Source of the DNA: a virus
IMG/VR virus record: IMGVR_UViG_3300017917_000721
Coordinates: 1 to 56,714 of that record
Direction: 5' to 3' (one strand)
DNA length: 56,714 nt
The notes beneath the pieces are model-generated. The model ran no database searches and was not told the origin of the DNA. It saw only the letters and a program-made list of their open reading frames with translations. This document shows positions 44,482 through 52,612 of this stretch, in pieces. A program made the translations under genes and the position numbers. Numbering within the stretch: the first letter of the stretch is position 1; each line of letters opens with the position of its first letter.

Positions 44482-47400
44482 ATGGCTCAACTTAATTCAC
44501 CAGGCGTAAGCGTAACAGTTATAGATGAAAGTTTTTATACATCTGCTGCACCTGGAACAACACCTTTAATTATTGTAGCGTCTGAACAAGACAAAGCAAA
44601 TGGTTCTGGAACTGGAACTGCTACAGGAACAACTGCCGCTAATGCAGGCAAGGTTTTCTTGTTGACTAGTCAGAAAGACTTGGCAGATACCTTTGGTACT
44701 CCAGTATTTAAAACAGATGCAAACAACAACCCAATTCACGCTGGAGAACAAAACGAATATGGTCTTCAAGCAGCTTACAGCTATTTAGGCGTAAGCAATC
44801 GTGCTTATGTAGTACGTGCTGACGTTGACCTAGGTCAATTAGAAGCCAGTGCAGAAGCACCAGCAGGTGATCCAGCTGATGGAACATTATGGTTTGACAC
44901 CAACAGTACTAACTTTGGTATTTTCCAGTGGAACAGCGCAGAAGCAACTGTGACAGGCGGACAATCATTCAGCAATAAAATACCAACAGTTATTACAGAT
45001 GCAAACGATATTACTAGTGGCGCACCTAAGTCAAGAATTGGTGCAGTAGGCGATTACGCCATTGTACTAGAAGATGGTGTTTACACACTATTCTTTAAGA
45101 AAGGTAACACAGGCCAAGGCCCTGGCCAACTTGCTTCAGGATCATGGGTAGTAGTTGGGTCTCCAGAATGGATTCAAAGCTGGCCAGCAGCACAGAGCTT
45201 GGCTACTCCAGATTCTTTATCAAGCGGTCCAACTCTTACAATCACAGTCAACGGCAATACTAATACTTACTCTGGTAATACAACACTATCTGGGCTAGTA
45301 ACTGATATTAACACAACTAGTCAAGGCGTTGGAGACGAAACAGATGCACACGGTATTACAGCAGCAATTATTAACGGCAGACTAGAGCTTTATACATCTG
45401 GTGCTAACTTTACAGTCGGTGGTGCTGCTGCAGCTGCGTTAAAACTTGTGCCGGACGGCACTGGTGGTTGGGCAGAAGACGGTGATTTTGTTGCACCAAC
45501 ACTACAAATTACTCCTCACTATACTGTTCCTACATGGAAGCGTTCAGATAACAACGCATCGGTTCAAGGATATCCAACAGGTTCTTTATGGATCAAAACA
45601 ACTGAACCAAACTTAGGTGCTCGTTGGAGAGTAAAAGTTTATAACGAAGGAACTGCCAGCTGGACTGAAAAATCAGCATTGCTGTTTAGTTCAAATGCGG
45701 CAGCACTTAAAGGTTTAGATCCAACTGGTGGCGGCATCAACTTAACTCAAAGCTCATTGTATGTAAAAACAAACAATACTGAAGAACTTAATGCACAAGA
45801 CAATCCAGTCAGAGCTAACTTCAAAGTTTATGCTCGTAAATCTTCTGGCGCAACAGAAATTGTATCAAAGAGTTCTTTTACAACATTTACTGCTTCAGGT
45901 AGCAATCAATTTACTATTCAAGAAACAGTCAAAGGAAAGACAAATCTGTCACAGCCGTTAACTGTACAATTTACAGGCACTGGCGGCGTTGATGCATTTG
46001 TTACTGCATTATCAGCTGCTCTGGCAGATGCAACATACAGATCAGATCCTGCAGACCCATTAACTGAAGTGCCAATTACTAGCCGCGTTACAGTTTCTAA
46101 GACAGCAACTGGTAATGTTACAATTCGACATAACGACGGTGGCGACATTCACTTTGTAGACTCAACAGGTAGTGCTATTGAAGACTTATTTACTCCTTAT
46201 ACAGTTGGAGGAAACGGAGTTGGCATTGGTACTGTAAACTTCTATACAGATGTTGACAGCGCACATGACTTTATTGCTACACTATGGAGTCCATATCCAG
46301 CTATTGAAACTAGTGCCAGCGCACCAACAACAGAAGCTGCAGACGGAAGACTATGGTACAATTCTATGGTTGATGAAGTTGATGTACTAGTACACAACGG
46401 CCAAACTTGGGTAGGATTCCAATATGACGGTACAGGAATTTCTAACGTACCTTCTCCATTCTACACTGGTGTAGACGAAGACAAGACAGACCCAGCAGGT
46501 CCAATTGTCAGTGCTACTAAACCAAAAACACAAAGCGATGGTACTAATTTAGTCACTGGCGACCTATGGGTTGACACTAGCGATTTAGAAAATTATCCAT
46601 CATTGTACAAATATAACGCTGATTTAGGCAAGTGGATTCCTGTAGATACCAGCGACCAAACAACTGAAGAAGGTATCATTTTTGCAGATGCACGTTGGGC
46701 AACCAGTGGTGACAAAGAAACTGCATCTACAATTCCTGAATTGCTAGAAAGCGATTTCTTAGACTTTGACGCACCTGATCCTGCACTATATCCACGTGGT
46801 ATGTTGCTATGGAACTTACGTCGTTCAGGTTTTAACGTCAAGCGTTTTGTACGCAACTACGTAGACCTAACAGCAGACAATCCTCGCCAAGATGGCATTG
46901 GTATGTCTGGATACTATCCAAATCGTTGGGTTACAGAAAGCGGTAACCAGACCAACGGTGCTGGAACATTTGGCCGTAAGGCACAGCGTAAAGTTGTTAT
47001 CCAAGCACTACAGAAGTTAGTCAATAGCAATCAACAAATTCGCGATGAAGAAAGTCGCGTGTTCAACTTGTTAGCTTGCCCAGGATATCCTGAGCTAATT
47101 GGCGAGCTATTGAACTTGAACTACGATCGTGGTTTAACAGCATTTGTAGTTGCTGACACACCGGCTCGTTTAACTCCAGACGCTACAACGCTAAACAACT
47201 GGGGCAAGAACGTTGCAGGTGCATTAGAAGACAACGATGACGGTTTAGTATCAAGCGACGAATACTTAGGTATTTTCTATCCATGGGGCTACACCAGTGA
47301 CAACATTGGCAATAACATTGTTGTTCCTCCAAGCCACATGATTTTAAGAACTATCGCCCTAAACGATCAAGTTAGCTATCCATGGTTTGCACCAGCAGGC

Positions 47401-47916
47401 ACACGTCGTGGTGGAATTACAAATGCAACAGCAGTTGGTTACGTAACTAGTGAAGGCGAATTCCAGTCTGTGTCATTGAACACTGGACAGCGCGATACTT
47501 TAGCTGATAGCAAAATTAACCCAATTACATTTATTACAGGAACGGGTCTTGTAAACTACGGACAGTACACTCGTGCTAAGAACGCCAGTGCATTGGATCG
47601 CATTAACGTTGCACGTTTAGTTGTTTATCTACGTCGTCAATTTGCACTATTGGCAAAACCATATGTGTTTGAGCCAAACGACAAAGTAACAAGAGACGAG
47701 CTAAAAGGTGCTGTTGAAAGCCTATTACTAGAACTGGTAGGACAACGTGCTCTATATGACTACATTGTAGTTTGCGACACTAGCAACAACACACCTGCAA
47801 GAATAGATCGTAATGAACTTTACCTAGACGTTGCGATTGAACCAGTTAAAGCAGTTGAATTTATCTACATTCCACTACGCTTGAAGAACACTGGCGAGAT
47901 CAAGGGCCTAGCATAA
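44482..47916 (+). CDS. 18: Tail sheath protein, T4 gp18-like
   Basis: 1144 residues against 659 in T4. The N-terminus 'MAQLNSPGVSVTVIDES' is the classic sheath start, followed by 'ASEQDKANGSG' and 'LTSQKDLADTFGTP'. The conserved C-terminal part has 'DEESRVFNLLACPGYPEL', 'YPWGYTSDNIGNNIVVPPSH', 'WFAPAGTRRGGI', 'QFALLAKPYVFEPND' and 'FIYIPLRLKNTGEIKG'. The centre carries large insertions with four copies of a 'GxLWxxT' unit ('DGTLWFDT', 'TGSLWIKT', 'DGRLWYNS', 'TGDLWVDT'; about residues 135, 365, 620 and 693). It polymerises around the tube and contracts to drive infection. GGAGAT ribosome site upstream. Confidence 0.93.
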   Translation: MAQLNSPGVSVTVIDESFYTSAAPGTTPLIIVASEQDKANGSGTGTATGTTAANAGKVFLLTSQKDLADTFGTPVFKTDANNNPIHAGEQNEYGLQAAYSYLGVSNRAYVVRADVDLGQLEASAEAPAGDPADGTLWFDTNSTNFGIFQWNSAEATVTGGQSFSNKIPTVITDANDITSGAPKSRIGAVGDYAIVLEDGVYTLFFKKGNTGQGPGQLASGSWVVVGSPEWIQSWPAAQSLATPDSLSSGPTLTITVNGNTNTYSGNTTLSGLVTDINTTSQGVGDETDAHGITAAIINGRLELYTSGANFTVGGAAAAALKLVPDGTGGWAEDGDFVAPTLQITPHYTVPTWKRSDNNASVQGYPTGSLWIKTTEPNLGARWRVKVYNEGTASWTEKSALLFSSNAAALKGLDPTGGGINLTQSSLYVKTNNTEELNAQDNPVRANFKVYARKSSGATEIVSKSSFTTFTASGSNQFTIQETVKGKTNLSQPLTVQFTGTGGVDAFVTALSAALADATYRSDPADPLTEVPITSRVTVSKTATGNVTIRHNDGGDIHFVDSTGSAIEDLFTPYTVGGNGVGIGTVNFYTDVDSAHDFIATLWSPYPAIETSASAPTTEAADGRLWYNSMVDEVDVLVHNGQTWVGFQYDGTGISNVPSPFYTGVDEDKTDPAGPIVSATKPKTQSDGTNLVTGDLWVDTSDLENYPSLYKYNADLGKWIPVDTSDQTTEEGIIFADARWATSGDKETASTIPELLESDFLDFDAPDPALYPRGMLLWNLRRSGFNVKRFVRNYVDLTADNPRQDGIGMSGYYPNRWVTESGNQTNGAGTFGRKAQRKVVIQALQKLVNSNQQIRDEESRVFNLLACPGYPELIGELLNLNYDRGLTAFVVADTPARLTPDATTLNNWGKNVAGALEDNDDGLVSSDEYLGIFYPWGYTSDNIGNNIVVPPSHMILRTIALNDQVSYPWFAPAGTRRGGITNATAVGYVTSEGEFQSVSLNTGQRDTLADSKINPITFITGTGLVNYGQYTRAKNASALDRINVARLVVYLRRQFALLAKPYVFEPNDKVTRDELKGAVESLLLELVGQRALYDYIVVCDTSNNTPARIDRNELYLDVAIEPVKAVEFIYIPLRLKNTGEIKGLA

Positions 47917-47935
47917 TAACAACGGAGCATATAAA

Positions 47936-48559
47936 ATGGCAATCGCAAGTTTATCAAAATTCACAGTACCTTTAGCAACTGACCAATCAGCCAGTGCTCA
48001 AGGTATGTTGATGCCCAAGCTCAAGTATCGCTTTAGAGTGATGTTTGAGAACTTTGGTGTATCAACTCCAACAACAGAATTAACCAAACAGGTTAGCGAA
48101 GCAGCTCGCCCAACAGTTAGTTTTGACAACCAGACTATCATGGTCTACAACAGCACAATTAACTACGCAGGCCGTCCAAAATGGAACGAAGTTACTATTA
48201 AACTACGTGACGATGTTACCGGACAAGTATCTAAGTTAGTTGGCGAACAGATGCAAAAGCAATTTGACTTCTTTGAACAGTCAAGTGCAGCATCAGGCGG
48301 TGACTATAAGTTCTTAATGCGTGTTGAAATGTTAGACGGTGGTAACGGCGCACAAACTCCAAACGTACTTGAAACATGGGAGTGCTATGGATGCTATGTA
48401 CGCCAGGCTAACTATAACACATTAAGCTATGGTACACAGGAATTGTTAACCATTGACTTAACAATTCAACCAGATAACTGTATTCAAACTTCAGGCGGAG
48501 CAAGTGCTCCAACTTCAAGAAGACTTGGTACAGCAGCAACAGCATCTGGTGCAAGATAA
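47936..48559 (+). CDS. 19: Tail tube protein, T4 gp19-like
   Basis: 207 residues (163 in T4). 'LKYRFRVMFENFG' near the N-terminus, 'EAARPTVSFDNQTIMVYNST', 'PKWNEVTIKLRDDVTG' and 'LETWECYGCYVRQANYNTLS' match the gp19/Hcp-type tube subunit of marine T4-like phages. It builds the rigid tube inside the gp18 sheath. The order gp18-gp19 is as in T4. CGGAG ribosome site; a terminator follows at 48567. Confidence 0.9.
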   Translation: MAIASLSKFTVPLATDQSASAQGMLMPKLKYRFRVMFENFGVSTPTTELTKQVSEAARPTVSFDNQTIMVYNSTINYAGRPKWNEVTIKLRDDVTGQVSKLVGEQMQKQFDFFEQSSAASGGDYKFLMRVEMLDGGNGAQTPNVLETWECYGCYVRQANYNTLSYGTQELLTIDLTIQPDNCIQTSGGASAPTSRRLGTAATASGAR

Positions 48560-48566
48560 TAAAACT

Positions 48567-48589
48567 GGCCTACTTAGTAGGCCTTTTTT
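48567..48589 (+). terminator. Intrinsic terminator after gp19
   Basis: Stem GGCCTAC/GTAGGCC (48567-48573 with 48577-48583), a 3-nt loop, then six T. It ends the gp18-gp19 unit just before a new late promoter motif at 48626. Confidence 0.88.
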
Positions 48590-48625
48590 ATAGGTTTTCA
48601 TTAACTACTCAGTTAATACCCATAG

Positions 48626-48633
48626 ATAAATAT
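48626..48633 (+). promoter_or_regulatory. T4-type late promoter motif (4 nt from start codon)
   Basis: ATAAATAT followed by TTGT and then the ATG at 48638. No ribosome site is present between or before it. Directly follows the gp19 terminator. Confidence 0.65.
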
Positions 48634-48637
48634 TTGT

Positions 48638-49627
48638 ATGGCATTCACCCCTAACAATTTTTTATATACGCCCGGCAACGTTACGTTGAAAGATTATCAA
48701 CACGCTGCTCGTATTTTTGCAGACGATCAGTTTAGACTAGCACCTAAACACAAATTCTTATTTCATGTGGCATTTAATATTAATCCTGCTGCACTAAAGA
48801 ATATTGATTTAGTTGAGCGTTATAAAAATGAAATTAATGTATTAGTAAAAGCTGTTGATCTTCCAAACTATAAAGTAACTACTGAAAGTTTGAACCAGTA
48901 TAACAGAAAAAAAGTTATACAGACAACGCACAAATACGAAGCAATCAATATCACGTTCCATGATGACAACATGGGTCTTATTAATCAACTGTGGCAGAGT
49001 TACTACAGCTACTACTATGCAGATCCAACTAGCGCAAATACAGCAGGTGCCTATAGAAGAAATGCCACAAGGAACTCAAACTTTATTACAACTCCTTATG
49101 GTTTAGATAACGGCAGCACAACACCGTTTTTTAATTACATAACAATCTACCAAATGGCTAGACACGAATATGTCAGCTATACTTTGGTAAACCCAATTAT
49201 TAATAGTTTTAATCACAACAAACTAGACAGCACACAAGCAGGTATTCATGACTTTACCATGAACGTTGCCTACGAATCTGTAGCATACAATTATGGAAAC
49301 GTCACAAAAGGTGACCCAGAAGGATTTGGCTTTGGACATTATGATCAAACACCTAGCAGTTTACAAAGCGGTGACGGAACAACACAACAAGGTCCTACAT
49401 TTAATGAGAGGACTAATTTAGAACCTAGTCAACTTTTAGATACTGTTAGTAAACAACTTAACACTTATCAAAATACAAAAGAAAATCAAAATGTAGGAAC
49501 TTTAAAGTCCTTGACCACTCCTCAACCTTTACAAAATACAAACGGATTGCAGGGCTTTGCATTTCCATCCGCTTCTGCAACTAATACACAAACTGTATCT
49601 GCAATACCATCACAGGTAGGAAAATAA
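48638..49627 (+). CDS. Tail-tube-related structural protein (possible tube-baseplate junction)
   Basis: 329 residues. 'KHKFLFHVAFNIN', 'EINVLVKAVDLPNYKVTTES', 'HKYEAINITFHDDNMG' and 'FTMNVAYESVAYNYG' follow the order of strands seen in gp19-like tube folds, and the gene follows gp19. T4 gp54, the tube-initiating baseplate protein, is of similar length (320 residues) and has a tube-like domain, so this could be its counterpart; that is inference. The C-terminal ~100 residues are Gln/Thr/Asn-rich and look disordered. The ATG has no Shine-Dalgarno sequence, and the late octamer ends 4 nt before it. Confidence 0.7.
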   Translation: MAFTPNNFLYTPGNVTLKDYQHAARIFADDQFRLAPKHKFLFHVAFNINPAALKNIDLVERYKNEINVLVKAVDLPNYKVTTESLNQYNRKKVIQTTHKYEAINITFHDDNMGLINQLWQSYYSYYYADPTSANTAGAYRRNATRNSNFITTPYGLDNGSTTPFFNYITIYQMARHEYVSYTLVNPIINSFNHNKLDSTQAGIHDFTMNVAYESVAYNYGNVTKGDPEGFGFGHYDQTPSSLQSGDGTTQQGPTFNERTNLEPSQLLDTVSKQLNTYQNTKENQNVGTLKSLTTPQPLQNTNGLQGFAFPSASATNTQTVSAIPSQVGK

Positions 49628-49628
49628 T

Positions 49629-49997
49629 ATGGCAACAAATTTACCAATGAACTACACAGCTGGTTCAGCACTTGAAGTGGGACAATTCTTTGACAAGTTT
49701 TATGTTAATCAAATTAGTTTCCCAAGCAATCAAATTGATGCTGTCGTTGGATTTTTTGAAAAGAATGGCTTTGATACTGAAAGTGCAAGAAGCACTAGCA
49801 TTGTACTGTTAAATCAAGCAAGAGAAGATAACGTTGATGTTTTTCAACTGATTGATACACTAAAAACTCTCTCTGATGTACAACTTAGTCAAGTGGTTGC
49901 ACAGGTACTAAATGCCTATAGAGAAAAAACCAGTGTGTTAGGATATCGTGTTGCGTCTACAGAAGACTCATACGAAAGTAGAAATATTTTAGTATAA
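49629..49997 (+). CDS. Hypothetical protein between tube-like protein and gp4
   Basis: 122 residues, starting 1 bp after the previous stop. The N-terminal ~30 residues ('TAGSALEVGQFFDKFYVNQI') look extended; the middle ('IDAVVGFFEKNGFDTESARS') and 'VFQLIDTLKTLSDVQLSQVV' are helical. The stop overlaps the gp4 start by one base. It is conserved in position in related aquatic T4-like genomes to my recollection, with no function. Likely a minor virion or assembly protein. Confidence 0.6.
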   Translation: MATNLPMNYTAGSALEVGQFFDKFYVNQISFPSNQIDAVVGFFEKNGFDTESARSTSIVLLNQAREDNVDVFQLIDTLKTLSDVQLSQVVAQVLNAYREKTSVLGYRVASTEDSYESRNILV

Positions 49998-50422
49998 TGA
50001 AATTTGCTCGTGGAAAATTTAATATGAAACACCCAGAAAAGTATGTAGGAACAAAGAGTCCTACATACCGTAGCAGCTGGGAATTCAGTTTCATGAATTT
50101 TTGCGACACAAACGAAAGTGTGCAAAAGTGGGCCAGCGAAGCAATACAAATTCCTTATAGAGATCCGTTGACCGGCAAGCAAACAGTATATGTGCCAGAT
50201 TTTTTCATACAGTACGTGGATAAATTTAACAAAACTCACGTGGAACTGGTAGAAATTAAACCTGCTAGCCAGACTATTTTAGAACGTGTGGGAAAAAACA
50301 AATACAATCAAGCACAGTTTGTTAAAAATCAAGCCAAGTGGGCAGCAGCTAATATTTGGTGCCGCCAACAAGGTATTAAGTTTCGCATCATTAACGAAAA
50401 TGATATGTTCCACCAAGCATAA
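49997..50422 (+). CDS. 4: Head completion protein, T4 gp4-like (PD-(D/E)xK fold)
   Basis: 141 residues (150 in T4). 'SPTYRSSWEFSFMNFCDTNE' at the N-terminus and 'KWASEAIQIPYRDPLTGKQT' match T4 gp4, which finishes the head after packaging and protects DNA ends. A TnsA-type nuclease core is visible: Glu29 in 'SWEF', Asp68 in 'VPDFF' and Glu86-x-Lys88 in 'LVEIKP'. The residues needed for a PD-(D/E)xK site are therefore intact. Located just upstream of the terminase genes. Confidence 0.88.
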   Translation: MKFARGKFNMKHPEKYVGTKSPTYRSSWEFSFMNFCDTNESVQKWASEAIQIPYRDPLTGKQTVYVPDFFIQYVDKFNKTHVELVEIKPASQTILERVGKNKYNQAQFVKNQAKWAAANIWCRQQGIKFRIINENDMFHQA

Positions 50423-50429
50423 GTAATAT

Positions 50430-50924
50430 ATGACCAAAAAACTTGAAGAACTATTAAACCTCCCTGATAGTAAAAAGCTCATCAAGGACGAAGAGAAGAA
50501 ACAGGCCAAGGCGGAAATGGCTAAAGCGCCGCCTTTACTTAGAGATGTGTCAGAATTTGATAAAATCGCTGCCGCACTACCACAAGTTAAAGGACTAGGC
50601 GATGCCAGCGATAGCGAGTTCGATGCACTGGCACAACGTGCCACAGATGCCTACGATGATCTAATGGATTTAGGCATGAACGTAGAAGCACGTTACAGCG
50701 GGCGTATTTTTGAAGTTGCACAGGCGGCACTTAAAAATGCCATAGATGCAAAAGCCGCTAAAATTGACAAAAAACTCAAGATGATTGAGCTACAGCTTAA
50801 GAAACAAAAGCTGGATCAAGATTCTATGGGTAACGACGATAATGCTATTAATTTAAATGGGGACGGTGTAATTATAGCTGATAGAAACAGCCTCATCGAA
50901 AAGTTAAAGCAAATGAAAAACTAA
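50430..50924 (+). CDS. 16: Terminase small subunit, T4 gp16-like
   Basis: 164 residues, exactly the T4 gp16 length. The N-terminal part is charged; a central helical region ('EFDALAQRATDAYDDLMDLG') is followed by long helices ('AAKIDKKLKMIELQLKKQKL') typical of the gp16 ring-forming coiled coil. It recognises the packaging substrate and stimulates the gp17 ATPase. It starts 7 bp after gp4. Unlike T4, where gp16 and gp17 overlap, three other genes separate them here. Confidence 0.8.
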   Translation: MTKKLEELLNLPDSKKLIKDEEKKQAKAEMAKAPPLLRDVSEFDKIAAALPQVKGLGDASDSEFDALAQRATDAYDDLMDLGMNVEARYSGRIFEVAQAALKNAIDAKAAKIDKKLKMIELQLKKQKLDQDSMGNDDNAINLNGDGVIIADRNSLIEKLKQMKN

Positions 50925-50934
50925 CCATATTTAA

Positions 50935-50942
50935 ATAAATAT
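50935..50942 (+). promoter_or_regulatory. T4-type late promoter motif
   Basis: ATAAATAT, 17 nt before the ATG at 50960. A weak GGGAT lies between the motif and the start codon. Confidence 0.65.
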
Positions 50943-50959
50943 AATATCGGGATTGTACC

Positions 50960-51583
50960 ATGAAATCATTCACAGAATACTTAACGGAAAGCAAGAAAGT
51001 TTACGAATTTAAAGTAAAACTAGCTGGCGACTACGAAAAAGCTGCAGAAGCTATTAAACTAGCTCTTGCACCTTATAAAGTGGAAAGTTGCTCTGCTGGC
51101 AAGCGTTTGCCTATTGCAGAAACACATGCAGATTTTCCAAATCATAAAAATACAAACGTTACTATTTTTGACGTATGTACTGCTTACCCAACAAATAGCG
51201 CAACAGTACGTGCTCTAATTGCTGATAAATGTCGTTGCACACTAGAAAGTGTAAAAGTACGCACACCAATGGAAGAAGCAGAAATCGCACTTAATCACGC
51301 TCATGACGAAAAATCAGGAGAAGCATTATTAGGCAAAGATTACGATAGTGCAACAGAAGGACAAAAATTAGTTGGTGAAAAACAAAAAATGAGTTTGTTA
51401 AAGTCACTGACAAAAGATAGAAAAACACTTGAACAATACTCAAGTGTTAACGATGCGATACTTGCAAAAAACTCACCTAAGGGTGAAGCAGGATCAGCAG
51501 ACGTTGCAAAAATTAATTCAAAGAGCCCCGTTGGCAGTAGCAAAGTTAAAAAGCCAACAGCTAAAACTGTTGGAGTAAAATAA
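50960..51583 (+). CDS. Unknown protein between gp16 and gp17 (1 of 3)
   Basis: 207 residues with its own late promoter motif. The N-terminal 'MKSFTEYLTESKKVYEFKVK' starts a ~105-residue mixed alpha/beta domain ('VTIFDVCTAYPTNSATVRAL'); the second half is Lys/Ser-rich, low complexity and basic, ending in 'KVKKPTAKTVGVK'. Proteins with this N-terminus occur in related marine T4-like phages at the same place, from memory, and are presumed structural. A capsid or internal role is possible; no motif settles it. Confidence 0.65.
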   Translation: MKSFTEYLTESKKVYEFKVKLAGDYEKAAEAIKLALAPYKVESCSAGKRLPIAETHADFPNHKNTNVTIFDVCTAYPTNSATVRALIADKCRCTLESVKVRTPMEEAEIALNHAHDEKSGEALLGKDYDSATEGQKLVGEKQKMSLLKSLTKDRKTLEQYSSVNDAILAKNSPKGEAGSADVAKINSKSPVGSSKVKKPTAKTVGVK

Positions 51584-52095
51584 TGAATTTCCAAGATCTA
51601 TTAGAAAAAATCAAATCAATTGAGGAAGCAGGACAAGGTGTGATGGCTGCTCCTAGCGAACCAGAGTTGCCAGAATGTGGTGACGGTCCAATGGAGCCAA
51701 GCAAGATGCCCAATGACGGTGAACTGCTAACTGGCGAATGTGGCGGAATGATGAGCATGGGTGCTCCTAAACAAAGCGATTCAGTGACTATGAATGTCAG
51801 CATGAACGGTAGCGGATCAGGCGGTATTAAAGATCTGTTAGATATCTTACGTAACTTAGAAAAAGGCGGAGATGTTGATCATGACCACGATGTGCTAGTT
51901 GGCATGGAAGACTTTGACGACGCAACAACAAGACCAGACCCACAAACCGCAGGCATAGGCGCTGTTACTCCAACTGGTAACGACATGCATAGTAAAGGTA
52001 AAGAAGCACCTAAAGTTAATGGCGGCGGCAATCCAATGCGCGAAGCTTTAATTGCTCGATTATCAGAAAAATATCAAGCAATTAAAGGAAACTAA
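51583..52095 (+). CDS. Unknown acidic protein between gp16 and gp17 (2 of 3)
   Basis: 170 residues; its ATG shares one base with the previous stop (TAATG). Acidic, Gly/Met/Asp-rich, with 'EDFDDATTRPDPQTAGIGAV' and a C-terminal helix 'PMREALIARLSEKYQAIKGN'. The middle ('SMNGSGSGGIKDLLDILRNL') looks partly flexible. No enzyme motif. Tight coupling with the 207-aa gene suggests a shared complex, perhaps virion internal proteins. Function unknown. Confidence 0.6.
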   Translation: MNFQDLLEKIKSIEEAGQGVMAAPSEPELPECGDGPMEPSKMPNDGELLTGECGGMMSMGAPKQSDSVTMNVSMNGSGSGGIKDLLDILRNLEKGGDVDHDHDVLVGMEDFDDATTRPDPQTAGIGAVTPTGNDMHSKGKEAPKVNGGGNPMREALIARLSEKYQAIKGN

Positions 52096-52096
52096 A

Positions 52097-52555
52097 ATGA
52101 GCACATTATCAGATCAAATTCGTGAGCTACAGCTTAAACTAGAAGCAATTCAAGAAGCCCCTGATGATGCCGCAGTGGCAATGGCAAATGCAGCCAGCAA
52201 TACATCTGCCGCCCCTGCTGACGGTACATCAGGTGGTGTACAAGGAGATTTTGCTCCAGTCCCAGCAGATCCAAATCAAATCCCAACTATTGAAGCTGCA
52301 ACGTTTTCACAAGCATACGCACAGGCTAAAAAACAAGGACTTAAGAAATTTAAATGGTGCGGAATCTATGCAGTTAAAGATCCAGTAAGACCGCAACCTG
52401 CCCCAGCGAGCAATGTACAGCCTAGATTCTACAGTCAAGGCCCGAGCGATGCTGTATTAAAGGATAAGTTTGGAAGACCGTTACCAAAAGCAAATCAAGA
52501 TCTTATTCGCAAATCTTACGACGATTCGTCTAGCGCAGGCGGCGCGGCTGGCTAA
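52097..52555 (+). CDS. Unknown protein between gp16 and gp17 (3 of 3)
   Basis: 152 residues from the ATG at 52097, one base after the previous stop; an upstream in-frame start at 52052 would lie inside the preceding gene. An N-terminal amphipathic helix ('STLSDQIRELQLKLEAIQEA') is followed by an Ala/Pro-rich linker, then 'FSQAYAQAKKQGLKKFKWCG' and 'IYAVKDPVRPQP'. The ending is Ser/Gly/Ala-rich. It is the last gene before a terminator. Likely structural; no family recognised. Confidence 0.6.
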   Translation: MSTLSDQIRELQLKLEAIQEAPDDAAVAMANAASNTSAAPADGTSGGVQGDFAPVPADPNQIPTIEAATFSQAYAQAKKQGLKKFKWCGIYAVKDPVRPQPAPASNVQPRFYSQGPSDAVLKDKFGRPLPKANQDLIRKSYDDSSSAGGAAG

Positions 52556-52570
52556 TAAAATATTACTGTC

Positions 52571-52598
52571 AAAAGGGGCTCTTTGGAGCCCTTTTTTT
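52571..52598 (+). terminator. Intrinsic terminator before gp17
   Basis: Stem GGGCTC/GAGCCC (52576-52581 with 52586-52591) around TTTG, followed by seven T and preceded by AAAA. It separates the gp16 cluster from gp17. Confidence 0.85.
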
Positions 52599-52600
52599 AT

Positions 52601-52608
52601 GTAAATAA
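52601..52608 (+). promoter_or_regulatory. Variant late promoter motif for gp17 (4 nt from start codon)
   Basis: GTAAATAA keeps the TAAATA core and differs from the octamer at two outer positions. AGTT separates it from the gp17 ATG at 52613, the same spacing as at 48626 and 39197. It follows a terminator directly. Confidence 0.5.
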
Positions 52609-52612
52609 AGTT

